Below are positions 7,409 to 16,700 of a stretch of 35,623 nucleotides of DNA, in pieces; position 1 is the first letter of the stretch, and each line of letters starts with the position of its first letter. The position numbers were made by a program, and so were the translations under genes. The notes below the pieces were generated by a model that was given only the letters and a program-made list of their open reading frames with translations, ran no database searches and was not told the origin of the DNA. Source of the DNA: Nonomuraea cypriaca (lineage in GTDB: Bacteria > Actinomycetota > Actinomycetes > Streptosporangiales > Streptosporangiaceae); the NCBI RefSeq assembly GCF_015645445.1, contig NZ_JADOGI010000105.1, forward strand, positions 1-35,623, given 5' to 3'.

Positions 7409-9508
7409 CTAGTCGCGCTCGTTGCTCACCGTGGTCTTCTGGACCTGCAGGAGGAACTCCGCGTTGGACTTGGTCTCCTTCATCTTCTCCAGGAGCAGCT
7501 CGAGAGCCTGCTGCATGTCCAGGGCGTGCAGCACGCGCCGCAGCTTCCAGACGATCTGGAGCTCGTCCCTCGCCATGAGGATCTCTTCCTTACGGGTGCC
7601 GGACGCGTCGACGTCCACCGCGGGGAAGATCCGCTTGTCGGCCAGGGAGCGGTTGAGCTTGAGCTCCATGTTGCCGGTGCCCTTGAACTCCTCGAAGATG
7701 ACCTCGTCCATCTTCGACCCGGTCTCGACCAGGGCCGTGGCGAGGATCGTCAGCGAGCCGCCGTTCTCGATGTTGCGGGCGGCGCCGAAGAAGCGCTTGG
7801 GCGGGTAGAGCGCCGTGGAGTCGACACCACCCGACAGGATGCGACCGGAAGCCGGGGCCGCCAGGTTGTAGGCGCGGCCGAGGCGGGTGATCGAGTCGAG
7901 CAGGACGACCACGTCGTGGCCCAGCTCCACCAGGCGCTTGGCCCGCTCGATGGCGAGCTCGGCGACCGTGGTGTGGTCTTCGGCGGGACGGTCGAAGGTC
8001 GAGTGGATGACCTCGCCCTTGACCGACCGCTGCATGTCGGTGACCTCTTCAGGCCGCTCGTCCACGAGCACGACCATGAGGTGGCACTCGGGGTTGTTGC
8101 GGGTGATCGCGTTGGCGATGGCCTGCAGCACCATCGTCTTACCGGCCTTGGGCGGCGAGACGATGAGGCCGCGCTGGCCCTTGCCGATCGGCGAGACGAG
8201 GTCGATGATCCGCGTGGTGAGGATGTTGTGCTCGGTCTCGAGCCGCAGGCGCTCCTGCGGGTAGAGCGGCGTCAGCTTGTTGAAGTCAGGCCGGTTGCGG
8301 GCCTGCTCCGGGTCCATGCCGTTGACGGTGTCGAGGCGGACCAGGGCGTTGAACTTCTCCCGCCGCTCGCCGTCGCGGGGCTGCTTGACGGCGCCGGTGA
8401 TGACGTCGCCCTTGCGCAGGCCGTTGCGGCGGATCTGGGCGAGCGAGACGTAGACGTCGTTGCTGCCCGGCAGGTAGCCGCTGGTCCTGACGAACGCGTA
8501 GTTGTCGAGGATGTCGAGGATGCCGGCGATCGGGATGAGCACGTCGTCCTCGCCGATGACCGGCTCGCCGCTCTCGTAGCGGTCACGGCCACGGCCGCGG
8601 TTGCGCTCCCTGAAGCGGCCCCTGCGGCCACGGCCACCGCGCTCGTCGTCGTCACCGCCGCGCTGGTCGCCACGGTCACCTCGGTCACCTCGGTTTGCCG
8701 AGTCCGCGGCGCGCTCGCGCTGGTCACTGCGCTGGTCACTGCGCTGGTCACTGCGCTGGTCACTGCGCTGGTCACTGCGGCCGCCGTCGCGTCCGCCGTC
8801 ACGGCTGCTCTCGGCACGGCCGCCCTCACCGCGGTCGCCGCCCCGATCACCCCGGTCGCCGCGGTCACCCCGATCGCCCCGGTCGCCGCGGTCGCCGCGC
8901 TCACGGCGCTCGCCGCGGCTGCGGCGCTCACGACGGCTCTCGCCGCGCTCGGCCCGCGACTCGGCCTGACCGGCCTCCACGGACTGACTCTGCTGCTCCA
9001 CGACCGGCTCCGTCGCCGCGGCGACGGGCGCGGCCGCAGCGGCCGCGATCGGCTCGGCGACGGGCTGCTGCACCGGCTGCTGTGTCGGCTGCTGGGCCGG
9101 CTGTGTCGGCTGCTGTGCCGGCTGGGCCGGCTGGGCCGGCTGCTGTGCGGGCTCCTCGGCGGTCTTGGCGCGGGAACGTTCCCTGCGTGTGCGTGTGGGC
9201 CGCTCGGCGGCGGGCGCCGTCTCCGCGGGAGCGGAGGCGGGTGCCTCAGCCGCGGGAGCCGTCGCGCCTTCTCCGGAACCGCCACCCTGCTTCTCCTGGA
9301 TGGCCGCGATGAGCTGGCTCTTACGCATGCGCCCGGTCCCGCTGATGCCCAGCTCGGCTGCCATCTTCTGCAGCTCGGGCAGCACCTTGGCGGACAGGCC
9401 GGTGCCGGAGCGACGCGCACGCGGCTTGGCCGGAGCGCGGGTGGGGGTGTCGCCGGACGCCGGCTCAGCGCCTGATGCGTCGGAGAGGAGTTCGGTGGTG
9501 TCGCTCAA
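7409..9508 (-). CDS. rho: Transcription termination factor Rho with long N-terminal insertion
   Basis: Rho is a hexameric RNA-dependent ATPase that terminates transcription. The 699 residues compare with about 420 in E. coli Rho. Order: an N-terminal Rho_N/SAP-like helix region (about 37-70), a Gln/Pro/Ala block, and a long Arg/Asp/Gly insertion with RGD and QRSD repeats (to about residue 310). The cold-shock-type RNA-binding domain follows (ILDILDNYAFVRTSGYLPG). The RecA-type core has Walker A PPKAGKT, Walker B VVLVDERPEEV, LLDSITRLGRAYN, and DKRIFPAVDVDASGTRKEE. Such insertions are typical of actinobacterial Rho and contribute RNA binding. The start is TTG at 9508 with AAGGA eight bases upstream. 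A 460-base leader separates it from thrB. Confidence 0.96.
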   Translation of the reverse strand: MSDTTELLSDASGAEPASGDTPTRAPAKPRARRSGTGLSAKVLPELQKMAAELGISGTGRMRKSQLIAAIQEKQGGGSGEGATAPAAEAPASAPAETAPAAERPTRTRRERSRAKTAEEPAQQPAQPAQPAQQPTQPAQQPTQQPVQQPVAEPIAAAAAAPVAAATEPVVEQQSQSVEAGQAESRAERGESRRERRSRGERRERGDRGDRGDRGDRGDRGDRGGDRGEGGRAESSRDGGRDGGRSDQRSDQRSDQRSDQRSDQRERAADSANRGDRGDRGDQRGGDDDERGGRGRRGRFRERNRGRGRDRYESGEPVIGEDDVLIPIAGILDILDNYAFVRTSGYLPGSNDVYVSLAQIRRNGLRKGDVITGAVKQPRDGERREKFNALVRLDTVNGMDPEQARNRPDFNKLTPLYPQERLRLETEHNILTTRIIDLVSPIGKGQRGLIVSPPKAGKTMVLQAIANAITRNNPECHLMVVLVDERPEEVTDMQRSVKGEVIHSTFDRPAEDHTTVAELAIERAKRLVELGHDVVVLLDSITRLGRAYNLAAPASGRILSGGVDSTALYPPKRFFGAARNIENGGSLTILATALVETGSKMDEVIFEEFKGTGNMELKLNRSLADKRIFPAVDVDASGTRKEEILMARDELQIVWKLRRVLHALDMQQALELLLEKMKETKSNAEFLLQVQKTTVSNERD
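8720..8779. repeat. Five perfect 12-bp tandem repeats inside rho
   Basis: The unit CTGGTCACTGCG is repeated five times without mismatch. On the coding strand it gives a QRSD tetrapeptide ladder in the disordered insertion. Degenerate 9-bp RGD-encoding repeats continue at about 8820-8900. Being in frame, changes in copy number would change linker length without disrupting Rho. Confidence 0.9.
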
Positions 9509-9968
9509 CTAAAAGGTCCTTCCCAGGGGTCGGGCGCCGGTTTTGTTCTGCCGGGCGTCCCGGAGGTGCTTGCGATCCGGCGGGACAGACCGGGTCGGGG
9601 TGCACTTTGCGATCTTCGACTGTCGCTGGAGACTGCCGCCACTCTTGGGGAGGGGCTCGTCCAGGCCGCCACAGGACCGTGGCGCGTGGCTGACACCCCC
9701 CAGATTGCTGTCGCCAACCAGATGTCGAGTTGATTCGAACGCGCAGGTCCCCGTCGTCGCCACCTCGCGCCGGGCCAACCGGGTGTGGGCCAACCGGAGG
9801 CAACGGATTCCGGGGAGACAGCCGCGCCGCCGCTCACGTCTCTCGACGTGAAGCATGCTGCAGCGATGTATGACTGACAAGCACGCACCCACCAAGGGGG
9901 CATCTGGTGCGGCTATCAGCCTAACATCACCAGCGCGCACGGCTATTCCCTGAAGGTCTAAAGAGGCA
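9509..9968 (-). other. Long rho leader / thrB-rho intergenic region, no convincing gene
   Basis: The 460 bases between the thrB stop and the rho start hold no ORF I can support; the open frames here lack Shine-Dalgarno sequences and recognisable sequence. On the minus strand there is a 6-bp stem with a GAGA tetraloop at 9835-9850 (CACGTC/GACGTG) and a SigR-like promoter motif near the thrB end. The length suggests an untranslated leader that could carry regulation of rho; Rho autoregulation through its leader is established in E. coli. This is inference. Confidence 0.5.
9923..9950 (-). promoter_or_regulatory. Possible SigR-like promoter upstream of rho
   Basis: On the minus strand GGGAAT (9950-9945), 19 bases and GTT (9925-9923) resemble the SigR consensus with one extra spacer base. 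It lies 19 bases after the thrB stop and about 415 bases before the rho start. It is weaker evidence than the rpmE site because of the spacing. Confidence 0.35.
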
Positions 9969-10874
9969 TCAGCGTGTCTCGGGGAACTGAACGTTCGCAC
10001 CAAACGGGTCGACGTCCATTTGCTGGATGTGCCAGTCAGTACCCACTTCTGGCGCGATCAAATCCTGCGTATCCGAGGTCGAAAACGCAAGAACCGTGGG
10101 ACCCGCTCCCGAAACGACCGCGGGCACGCCCACGGCACGGAGACGTTCTACCAGATCCGCGCTCTCGCGCATCGCAGGCGCGCGGTAGTGCTGGTGGAGT
10201 CGATCCTCGGTGGCGGCAAGCAGCAGCTCTCGGTCCGGACGCTGGGTCAACGCGGCGATCAGCAACGCGGCCCTGCCGGCGTTGAAGGAGGCGTCCTTGT
10301 GGGGCACGTCCTTCGGCAAGAGCCCCCGCGCGGTCTCCGTGCTCAGGCGCGTCGATGGAATGACGGCGACTGGACGGACCCGCTCGTCCGGAGTCAGTTT
10401 CAGCCTACGCGGCGACCCGGTGTGGTCTGACCACGCCACCGTCAGCCCGCCCGCCAGGCAGGGAGCGACGTTGTCTGGATGGCCTTCCATCTCGGTGGCC
10501 AGCGCGAACACCTCGTCGTCAGAGAACTCGGCGTCCGACAGGGCGCGGGCGGCCAGGATACCCGCGCAGACGGCCGCCGCGGACGAGCCGAGACCGCGGG
10601 CGTGCGGAATGCCGTTGCGGCAGGTCAGGCGGATCCCCTCGGGCTGAGGGACCCCCATGCGGCCGAACGCCCGCCGCATCGCACGGACGACCAGGTGACC
10701 CTCTCCGAGATCGAGCTCCCCCGCCCCCTGGCCCGTCACGGCGACGTGTACGCCGGACTCGCCGGTGAGCGTGGCCTCGATCTCGTCGTACAAGGTCAGT
10801 GCCAGCCCGAGCGAGTCGAAACCCGGCCCCAGGTTCGCGGACGTCGCCGGCACACGGATGTCAACGGTCCTCAC
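9969..10874 (-). CDS. thrB: Homoserine kinase
   Basis: This GHMP-family kinase phosphorylates L-homoserine to O-phosphohomoserine, the penultimate step of threonine synthesis. The 301 residues show the N-terminal substrate motif VPATSANLGPGFDSLGLA (about 8-25). The ATP-binding GHMP motif HARGLGSSAAAV is near 91-102, and the EMEGHPDNVAPCLAGG segment follows. The C-terminal GAGPTVLAF motif is also present. GTG at 10874 is the start; GAGG lies five bases upstream. It follows thrC by 66 bases, consistent with a thrC-thrB operon. Confidence 0.96.
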   Translation of the reverse strand: MRTVDIRVPATSANLGPGFDSLGLALTLYDEIEATLTGESGVHVAVTGQGAGELDLGEGHLVVRAMRRAFGRMGVPQPEGIRLTCRNGIPHARGLGSSAAAVCAGILAARALSDAEFSDDEVFALATEMEGHPDNVAPCLAGGLTVAWSDHTGSPRRLKLTPDERVRPVAVIPSTRLSTETARGLLPKDVPHKDASFNAGRAALLIAALTQRPDRELLLAATEDRLHQHYRAPAMRESADLVERLRAVGVPAVVSGAGPTVLAFSTSDTQDLIAPEVGTDWHIQQMDVDPFGANVQFPETR

Positions 10875-10940
10875 GTTTGCCTCATCACTCCCCGTATTCC
10901 CCCAGTTTCCCCGGCCGGTGTCCTAGCCGGGCAGGTGCCG

Positions 10941-11999
<1,059 letters not shown>

Positions 12000-12030
12000 G
12001 ATGACTCCCTACCTGCGGTGTTGGGCACAG

Positions 12031-12036
12031 AGTGTA
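12031..12036 (-). promoter_or_regulatory. Candidate -10 element for thrC
   Basis: The minus strand reads TACACT, which fits the TANNNT form of actinobacterial housekeeping promoters. It lies 31 bases upstream of the thrC start. No good -35 element is visible at 16-18 bases, so support is weak, but thrC needs its own promoter now that hom is 10.5 kb away. Confidence 0.35.
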
Positions 12037-12076
12037 CGGGGTGCGCCGGCCTGCCGCGGAGCCGCGTCCACGGGTC

Positions 12077-12102
12077 GGACATGGATAGGACATGGGTAGG
12101 AC
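12077..12102. repeat. Direct 11-bp repeats in the thrC / glycosyltransferase divergent region
   Basis: GGACATGGATA, GGACATGGGTA and a third GGAC lie head to tail. The 11-base period is one helical turn. They sit in the middle of the 178-base divergent intergenic region and could be a regulator site or simple slippage. Confidence 0.5.
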
Positions 12103-12177
12103 GCAGCCGTTGGACAGGGGCACTATTCAGGAAATTCTCAGCATCTCCCGATAAGGTCTCGGCAGGGGGTCACCACC

Positions 12178-13644
12178 ATGGACGCGCGTCCTGCTTTGAG
12201 GCAGAACGACTATTCACCGATCGAAGCGCCGCAGCTCGGCGCCTGGTCACCCGCCCTTTCCTTAAGCGTGGTGATACCCGCGCACGGCGGGCAGGACAGG
12301 CTCGACCTGACGCTGGCCGCGCTGGCGGCGCAGACGTACCCGGACCACTTGATGGAGGTCCTGGTCGTCGACGACGGCAGCGACCCGCCACTGCGGCTAC
12401 CCGAGATCCGGCCGGTCAACACCCGTGTCGTACGGGTCCGCGACGGCTGGGGCATCGCCAACGCCGTCAACACCGGCGCCAAGGCCGCCGACGGCGAGAT
12501 CATCCAGCGGCTCGACGCCGACATGGTGGCCTGCCGCGAGCACATCGAGGCCCTGGCCCGCTGGCACCACGTGACGGACTACCTGGTCACGATCGGGATG
12601 AAGAAGTTCGTCGACGCGCCGCCGATCACTCCACGGCAGGTCTTCGCCGCGAAGGAGCTGGGGGAGGTGTTCGACCTGGCGGGGGCGGTGGCGAGTTCCA
12701 CCGAGGCGACGATCGAGAAGACCGACGGGCTGCGCAGGAGCCGCAATCCGTACCACGTGTGCACGGGGCCGACCTTCGCCCTGCCCAGGGAGGTCTTCCA
12801 CGCCGTGGGCGGTCTCGACCCGACCGTGGTACGCGGTGAGGACACCGAGTTCTCCTACCGGCTGGCGATGCACGGCGTGGTGTTCGTGCCCGACATGGCG
12901 GCCCAGGCGGTGCACCTCGGCCTGCCCGCGCAGCATCGCGACAGGGAGCGGGCGGTGCGGGCGGTGGAGCCGTACCTGGCGCATCGGATCCCGTTGCGCA
13001 GGGACCTGCGTAAGGACCGGGGGCGGCGGTGGCTGGTGCCGTACGTGGAGATCGTGCTCGACGTGACGGACACGTCCGAGTCGGTGGTGCGGCAGGCGGT
13101 CGCGGCGGCGCTGGACGGCAAGCTGCAGGACGTCGTGGTGACGCTGGTCGGGCCTTGGTCGCGCCTGGCCGACTCGGGCCGCTGGGCGCTCTCCGACCCG
13201 TGCTTCGAGCTGCGGCTGATGCGTGACCTGTACGCGCACGACGAGCGCGTGCGGCTGATCGACGAGGCCGCGCCGACGCCCGCGCCGACGCCGTTCCGCT
13301 ACCGGGGGCCGGTGGACGTGCCGCTGCACCGGGCGACGCTGGAGCGCATGATCGAGTCGGTGCAGAAGGACCTGGCCGGCGTACTCGTCGTGGACCTTCC
13401 CGACGGCCGGACGGCCCGGCTCGAACGCACCTCCGCCCTCGCCCGCGCCGCGCTCCTCACCGACGCGGGGGCCGATCTGGACGACGTCATCGACACCACA
13501 CACGGGGTACGCCACGAGCCCCCTGACCGCTTCTGGCCCGCCCCCAAGCAGCCGGAACCGGTCACCATCCCCGCACCGGCGGCCGCGGACCCGCCCGAGA
13601 ACACCCTGCTACGGCGCCTGAAGTCCGCCCTGCGCCCCAACTGA
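12178..13644 (+). CDS. GT2-family glycosyltransferase (two-domain, R-x-N-D-Y type)
   Basis: A 488-residue cytoplasmic protein with no membrane segment. The N-terminal signature LRQNDY (7-12) is followed by a GT-A domain: VVIPAHGGQ (31-39), VVDDGS (63-68), the metal/nucleotide-binding LDADM (112-116), and GEDTEFSYRL (220-229), which fits the acceptor/ED motif of GT2 enzymes. A second part (about 280-450) begins WLVPYVEIVLDV and looks like a degenerate GT-A domain without DXD. The C-terminus ends LLRRLKSALRPN, a short basic amphipathic stretch. Donor and acceptor are unknown. It is the only rightward gene between thrC and the 13855 gene, and its start (ATG 12178) has AGGGGG upstream. It is a paralogue of the genes at 13855, 17394 and 20842. 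Confidence 0.88.
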   Translation: MDARPALRQNDYSPIEAPQLGAWSPALSLSVVIPAHGGQDRLDLTLAALAAQTYPDHLMEVLVVDDGSDPPLRLPEIRPVNTRVVRVRDGWGIANAVNTGAKAADGEIIQRLDADMVACREHIEALARWHHVTDYLVTIGMKKFVDAPPITPRQVFAAKELGEVFDLAGAVASSTEATIEKTDGLRRSRNPYHVCTGPTFALPREVFHAVGGLDPTVVRGEDTEFSYRLAMHGVVFVPDMAAQAVHLGLPAQHRDRERAVRAVEPYLAHRIPLRRDLRKDRGRRWLVPYVEIVLDVTDTSESVVRQAVAAALDGKLQDVVVTLVGPWSRLADSGRWALSDPCFELRLMRDLYAHDERVRLIDEAAPTPAPTPFRYRGPVDVPLHRATLERMIESVQKDLAGVLVVDLPDGRTARLERTSALARAALLTDAGADLDDVIDTTHGVRHEPPDRFWPAPKQPEPVTIPAPAAADPPENTLLRRLKSALRPN

Positions 13645-13769
13645 CCCACCCCGGCGGGAGCCCCGCAGGGATCCCGAGATATTCGTCTCCGGCGGGCCAG
13701 GCCGATGATGTGCGCGCGGCGCCTCGCTCGACGAGCCGGTCGCGGGCCGGTCAGCCGAGCTCGGGTTGG

Positions 13770-13930
13770 TCAACCCGGCTGGCGCTTGCGCAGGGCGCGT
13801 CGTTTCATCGTGGTCGTCACCAGGCCGCGCAGGCTCCGCTGGGCGCGGGGCCGGTCAGCCCGGCTGGCGCTTGCGCAGGGCGCGTTTCATCGTGGTCGTC
13901 ACCAGGCCGCGCAGGCTCCGCTGGGCGCGG
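13770..13930. repeat. Tandem duplication of the 3' end of the 13855-15630 gene
   Basis: Positions 13774-13848 and 13859-13930 are near-identical; the first copy has one extra CGT. The match includes the stop codon and the final roughly 25 codons of the gene, so the left copy (with stop at 13770-13772) is a non-coding remnant beyond the real stop at 13855. A further fragment (GCCGGTCAGCC) recurs near 13747. The 210-base gap 13645-13854 holds nothing else I can identify. Confidence 0.9.
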
Positions 13931-15630
13931 TTGGCGGCTGCGAGTTGGCGGCGTAAGGTGCCGACGTCGCGGCGGAGCTCCACGGCCGACCTGCGCCAGC
14001 GTCCCGCCTCGTCCTTCCACTTGGCCACCTGGGCGCGCAGCCGCTCGGCCTCCTTGGCCAGCAGCGCCGCCTCCGCCTGCGCCTCCGTCCGCGCGCGGTA
14101 CGCCGCGCGCCGGCCGACCAGCGGCGCGGGCTCGGCGGTGAAGCCGTAGGTCTCGCCCTCGACCCAGGAGACGCCGGACACCGTGTCCACCGCGTCGTCC
14201 GAATCTTCGCCGGGCGCCACGACCAGGCGGGCCCTGGCGAAGGCTGACACGCGTTCGAGCCGGGCCGCGACCACGCCCTCTGGGGACTCGCCGAGCAGCA
14301 CGTTCACCAGGCCGAGGCCCTCGTCGCGGGCCAGTTCGAGCAGCCGGGCCAGCGTGTCCTCGCCGGGGATCCAGCCCGGCGGCAGGCGGAGCACGAACGG
14401 CACGGCGGGATCGACCGTTTCCGCGACGGACAGGTGGACTCGGCCCTCGTGCAGGTAATGGCCGTGGACCAGCACCAGATCGAGGTCAGGGTCACGCAGC
14501 GGGGCGCGGCGATCGCGGTCGAGGGTGTCCCATGGCCCGGTGACGAGCACCGAGATGTCGGGCACGGTGCCGGCGAGCAGCGCGTCCACGGCCGGGCGTA
14601 CGACGTCGTAACCGGCAGTGCCGTCCACCACCACGACGACGTACGGGACCTTCCACTGCCGCCCTGGATGGCCGCGCAACCAGCGGTAGGCCGGGATGCG
14701 GTCCGCCACGAACGCGTGGCTCACCCGGTCGATCGGCTGCTTGTCGCGCATCCGCATCGTGGGCCCGAGGTGGTAGGCGCGGGCCGCGGGCTCGGGCACG
14801 AACACCGCGCCCGCCTGCGCCAGCCGGTAGCCCATCTCGGTGTCCTGGCCGAGGATCAGCTCCTCGTCCATCGGGCCCGCCGCCGCGACCAGCCGGGCGT
14901 TGACCGAGGTCGCGCCGCCGACGTGCAGGCTGAACGGGCGCTGCGGGTTGCCGGTGAGCCCGTCGGTGCGTTCGACCAGGTCGACGATCCAGGCGTGCGG
15001 CTCGGCGGGCTCGAAGTGCTTTTCGAGGTCGGCGGGCAACTCGGCGGGCACCTCGGCACCGGTGAACCTGATGTAGCCGGTCACCACGAGGTACGGGGCC
15101 GCGTGGTGCCAGCGCATGTGGGCCTCGATCGCGCCCGGGGTGAGGATCACGTCCGAGTCGAGCCAGTGGATCACGTCGCCCGTCGCCTCAGCCAGGCCGG
15201 CGTTGCGGGCGCTCGGCCGGCCTGGCCGCGCGCAGACGACCAGGCGGGTGCCCGCGGGGCGGGTGGCGGGCAGGCGCAGCGGCGGTGTGCTGCCGTTGTC
15301 GACGACGATGACCTCGGTCAGCGCGGCCGGGTACGTCTGCCTGGCCAGCCCGGCCAGCACCAGGTCCAGCTTGTCCTGGCCGCCGAAGGCCGGGATGACC
15401 ACGCTGACCGTCAGCGTCGGTGTGAGGCTCTCTCGCGGGTCGAGCACGCGGTAGTCGTTTCCGCGCACGCGCGCCGGCTCGGCGTCGTCCCGACGGGCGG
15501 GCCCGGCGCCGTCCTGGCGGGCGGTCTCAACGTCGTCCCGGCGTGCGGGCCCGGCGTCGTCCCGGCAGGCGGACTCGGCGTCGTTCCGGCGGGCTCCCTC
15601 GGGAGGTGTCACGCCGGCGGGTGCGGTCAT
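13855..15630 (-). CDS. GT2-family glycosyltransferase (two-domain, R-x-N-D-Y type) with octapeptide repeats
   Basis: A 591-residue protein. Residues about 14-53 are five 8-residue repeats of the form [RC][RQ][ND]D-x-x-x-A. The shared signature VRGNDY (55-60) and the GT-A domain follow: SVVIPAFGGQ (76-85), VDNGS, LDSD (157-160), and GQDTEMGYRLAQAG. The second half starts near VPYVVVVVDG and contains VTGPWDTL, the same degenerate GT-like module as its paralogues. The C-terminus is a coiled coil (KWKDEAGRWRRSAVELRRDV) ending in TTTMKRALRKRQPG. ATG 15630 overlaps the stop of the 15627 gene by 4 bases, so the two are translationally coupled. Substrates are unknown. Confidence 0.88.
   Translation of the reverse strand: MTAPAGVTPPEGARRNDAESACRDDAGPARRDDVETARQDGAGPARRDDAEPARVRGNDYRVLDPRESLTPTLTVSVVIPAFGGQDKLDLVLAGLARQTYPAALTEVIVVDNGSTPPLRLPATRPAGTRLVVCARPGRPSARNAGLAEATGDVIHWLDSDVILTPGAIEAHMRWHHAAPYLVVTGYIRFTGAEVPAELPADLEKHFEPAEPHAWIVDLVERTDGLTGNPQRPFSLHVGGATSVNARLVAAAGPMDEELILGQDTEMGYRLAQAGAVFVPEPAARAYHLGPTMRMRDKQPIDRVSHAFVADRIPAYRWLRGHPGRQWKVPYVVVVVDGTAGYDVVRPAVDALLAGTVPDISVLVTGPWDTLDRDRRAPLRDPDLDLVLVHGHYLHEGRVHLSVAETVDPAVPFVLRLPPGWIPGEDTLARLLELARDEGLGLVNVLLGESPEGVVAARLERVSAFARARLVVAPGEDSDDAVDTVSGVSWVEGETYGFTAEPAPLVGRRAAYRARTEAQAEAALLAKEAERLRAQVAKWKDEAGRWRRSAVELRRDVGTLRRQLAAANRAQRSLRGLVTTTMKRALRKRQPG
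15479..15598. repeat. Five 24-bp tandem repeats encoding octapeptides
   Basis: Five 24-base units (120 bp) encode RRNDAESA, CRDDAGPA, RRDDVETA, RQDGAGPA and RRDDAEPA. They occupy the N-terminus of the 13855-15630 protein just before the NDY signature. The units differ by several bases each, so the repeat is not very recent. Confidence 0.85.
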
Positions 15631-16700
15631 GCGGCGTCCATCAGCAGGCTCGGGCGGAAGCCGCGCCACTGGTTGGCGGCCACCTTGACGAAGTGGGCCA
15701 GTGGCAGTTGCCAGGTGTGCTGGTCGCTGAGACCCCGGCGCAGGACGTAACCGAGCCCGTGGGTCCGATAGGTACGAGCTCCGGCTTTCTGCGCCGCTTT
15801 CAGAAATTCAAGATCAACAGCCCGAGAAAGCCCGGGAAATCCGCCTATTTCCTGAAAATTCGATCGAGATACCAAGATCGTGCCACCGGCCACGTGATCC
15901 GCCCACACCTCGCTCGGATAGCCCGCCCCGCTCGCGAACGTCGTGCGCCTGATCGTCGCCTTCAGCGGCTCCAGGTAGAAGAACTCGGCGGTCGTGCCCA
16001 CCACGTCTGCCCCGGCGTAGGACAGGGCCATGACCAGGTCGGACAGGTGGCGGGGACCGTACCAGTCGTCGTCGTCCCACTTCGCCACGTAGTCGCCGCC
16101 GGCCAGGGCCGCCGCCTGGTTGAGCACCTCGCCGAACGGCGTCGACTCCGCCGCCTCCACCCACGTCACCGACAGCGAACACCCCTCGACCGCCGCGCGT
16201 ACCTCCTCGAACGCGACTCCGTGCAGCCCCAGCAGCACCTCGGCCTCGACGCCCAGTTGCCGCTCCATCTGGGCCAGCGCGGCGCCGACGAACCCGGGCC
16301 GCTTGGTCGACATGACGATGCTGACCTTGGGCGTGAGGGCGGGGTGCGCCAGGCGGCGCAGGCGTACGCTGTGCTCCTCCCGCCGCAGGTCGGCCAGGGA
16401 GCGTGCGGTGCCGTCGGGGGCGTGGTCGAGCCAGGCGCGGTCGGTGACCAGCGCGGCGAGGCCGGCCGGCACCCAGGGCTCCGCGCGCTCGGCCGTCAGC
16501 GGAACGCCGGCGGCCGCCAGCCGCAGCAGGCCGTCAACGGGCACCTCGGCGGCGGGCCACTCGATCTCCAGCCCCCGCAGCGGGCGCAGCGCGGCGACGT
16601 CGGGCGGGCGGCCGTCCACCGCCCAGCCGGTGTCGGCCCAGTGGAGGCGGGCCAGCCCCTTCTCCGGCGTACGCAGAAAGCCGCAAGGGGTGACGGACAT
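15627..16700 (-). CDS. Glycosyltransferase with DDDDWYGP motif and novel pre-domain
   Basis: A 357-residue protein. Residues 1-120 form a domain of unknown function shared with the 18893-20845 protein (GFLRTPEKGLARL..., RGLEIEW, AAAGVPL, REEHSVRLRRL). A GT2-like domain follows: KVSIVMSTKRP (125-135), FGEVLNQAAALAGGDYVAKW, and the acidic DDDDWYGP cluster (209-216), then VAGGTILVSRSNFQEIGGF and a C-terminal YRTHGLGYVLRRG. ATG 16700 is chosen because GGAGGAG lies nine bases upstream; GTG 16718 falls on that ribosome-binding site. It is first in a two-gene operon with the 13855 gene. A stretch at about 15780-15885 uses AT-rich codons (ATA, CTT, GTT, TTT, AAA) unlike its surroundings, without a frameshift relative to its paralogue. 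Confidence 0.85.
   Translation of the reverse strand: MSVTPCGFLRTPEKGLARLHWADTGWAVDGRPPDVAALRPLRGLEIEWPAAEVPVDGLLRLAAAGVPLTAERAEPWVPAGLAALVTDRAWLDHAPDGTARSLADLRREEHSVRLRRLAHPALTPKVSIVMSTKRPGFVGAALAQMERQLGVEAEVLLGLHGVAFEEVRAAVEGCSLSVTWVEAAESTPFGEVLNQAAALAGGDYVAKWDDDDWYGPRHLSDLVMALSYAGADVVGTTAEFFYLEPLKATIRRTTFASGAGYPSEVWADHVAGGTILVSRSNFQEIGGFPGLSRAVDLEFLKAAQKAGARTYRTHGLGYVLRRGLSDQHTWQLPLAHFVKVAANQWRGFRPSLLMDAA

Noticed and set aside
5933..9475. Rightward 1180-codon open frame
   Set aside because: It is antisense to the histidine kinase and rho, both secure; its translation is a low-complexity shadow.
15770..15890. Possible frameshift in the 15627 glycosyltransferase at the AT-rich patch
   Set aside because: The protein aligns colinearly with the 18893 paralogue through the patch (VAGGTILV to YRTHGLGY), so only codon choice differs.
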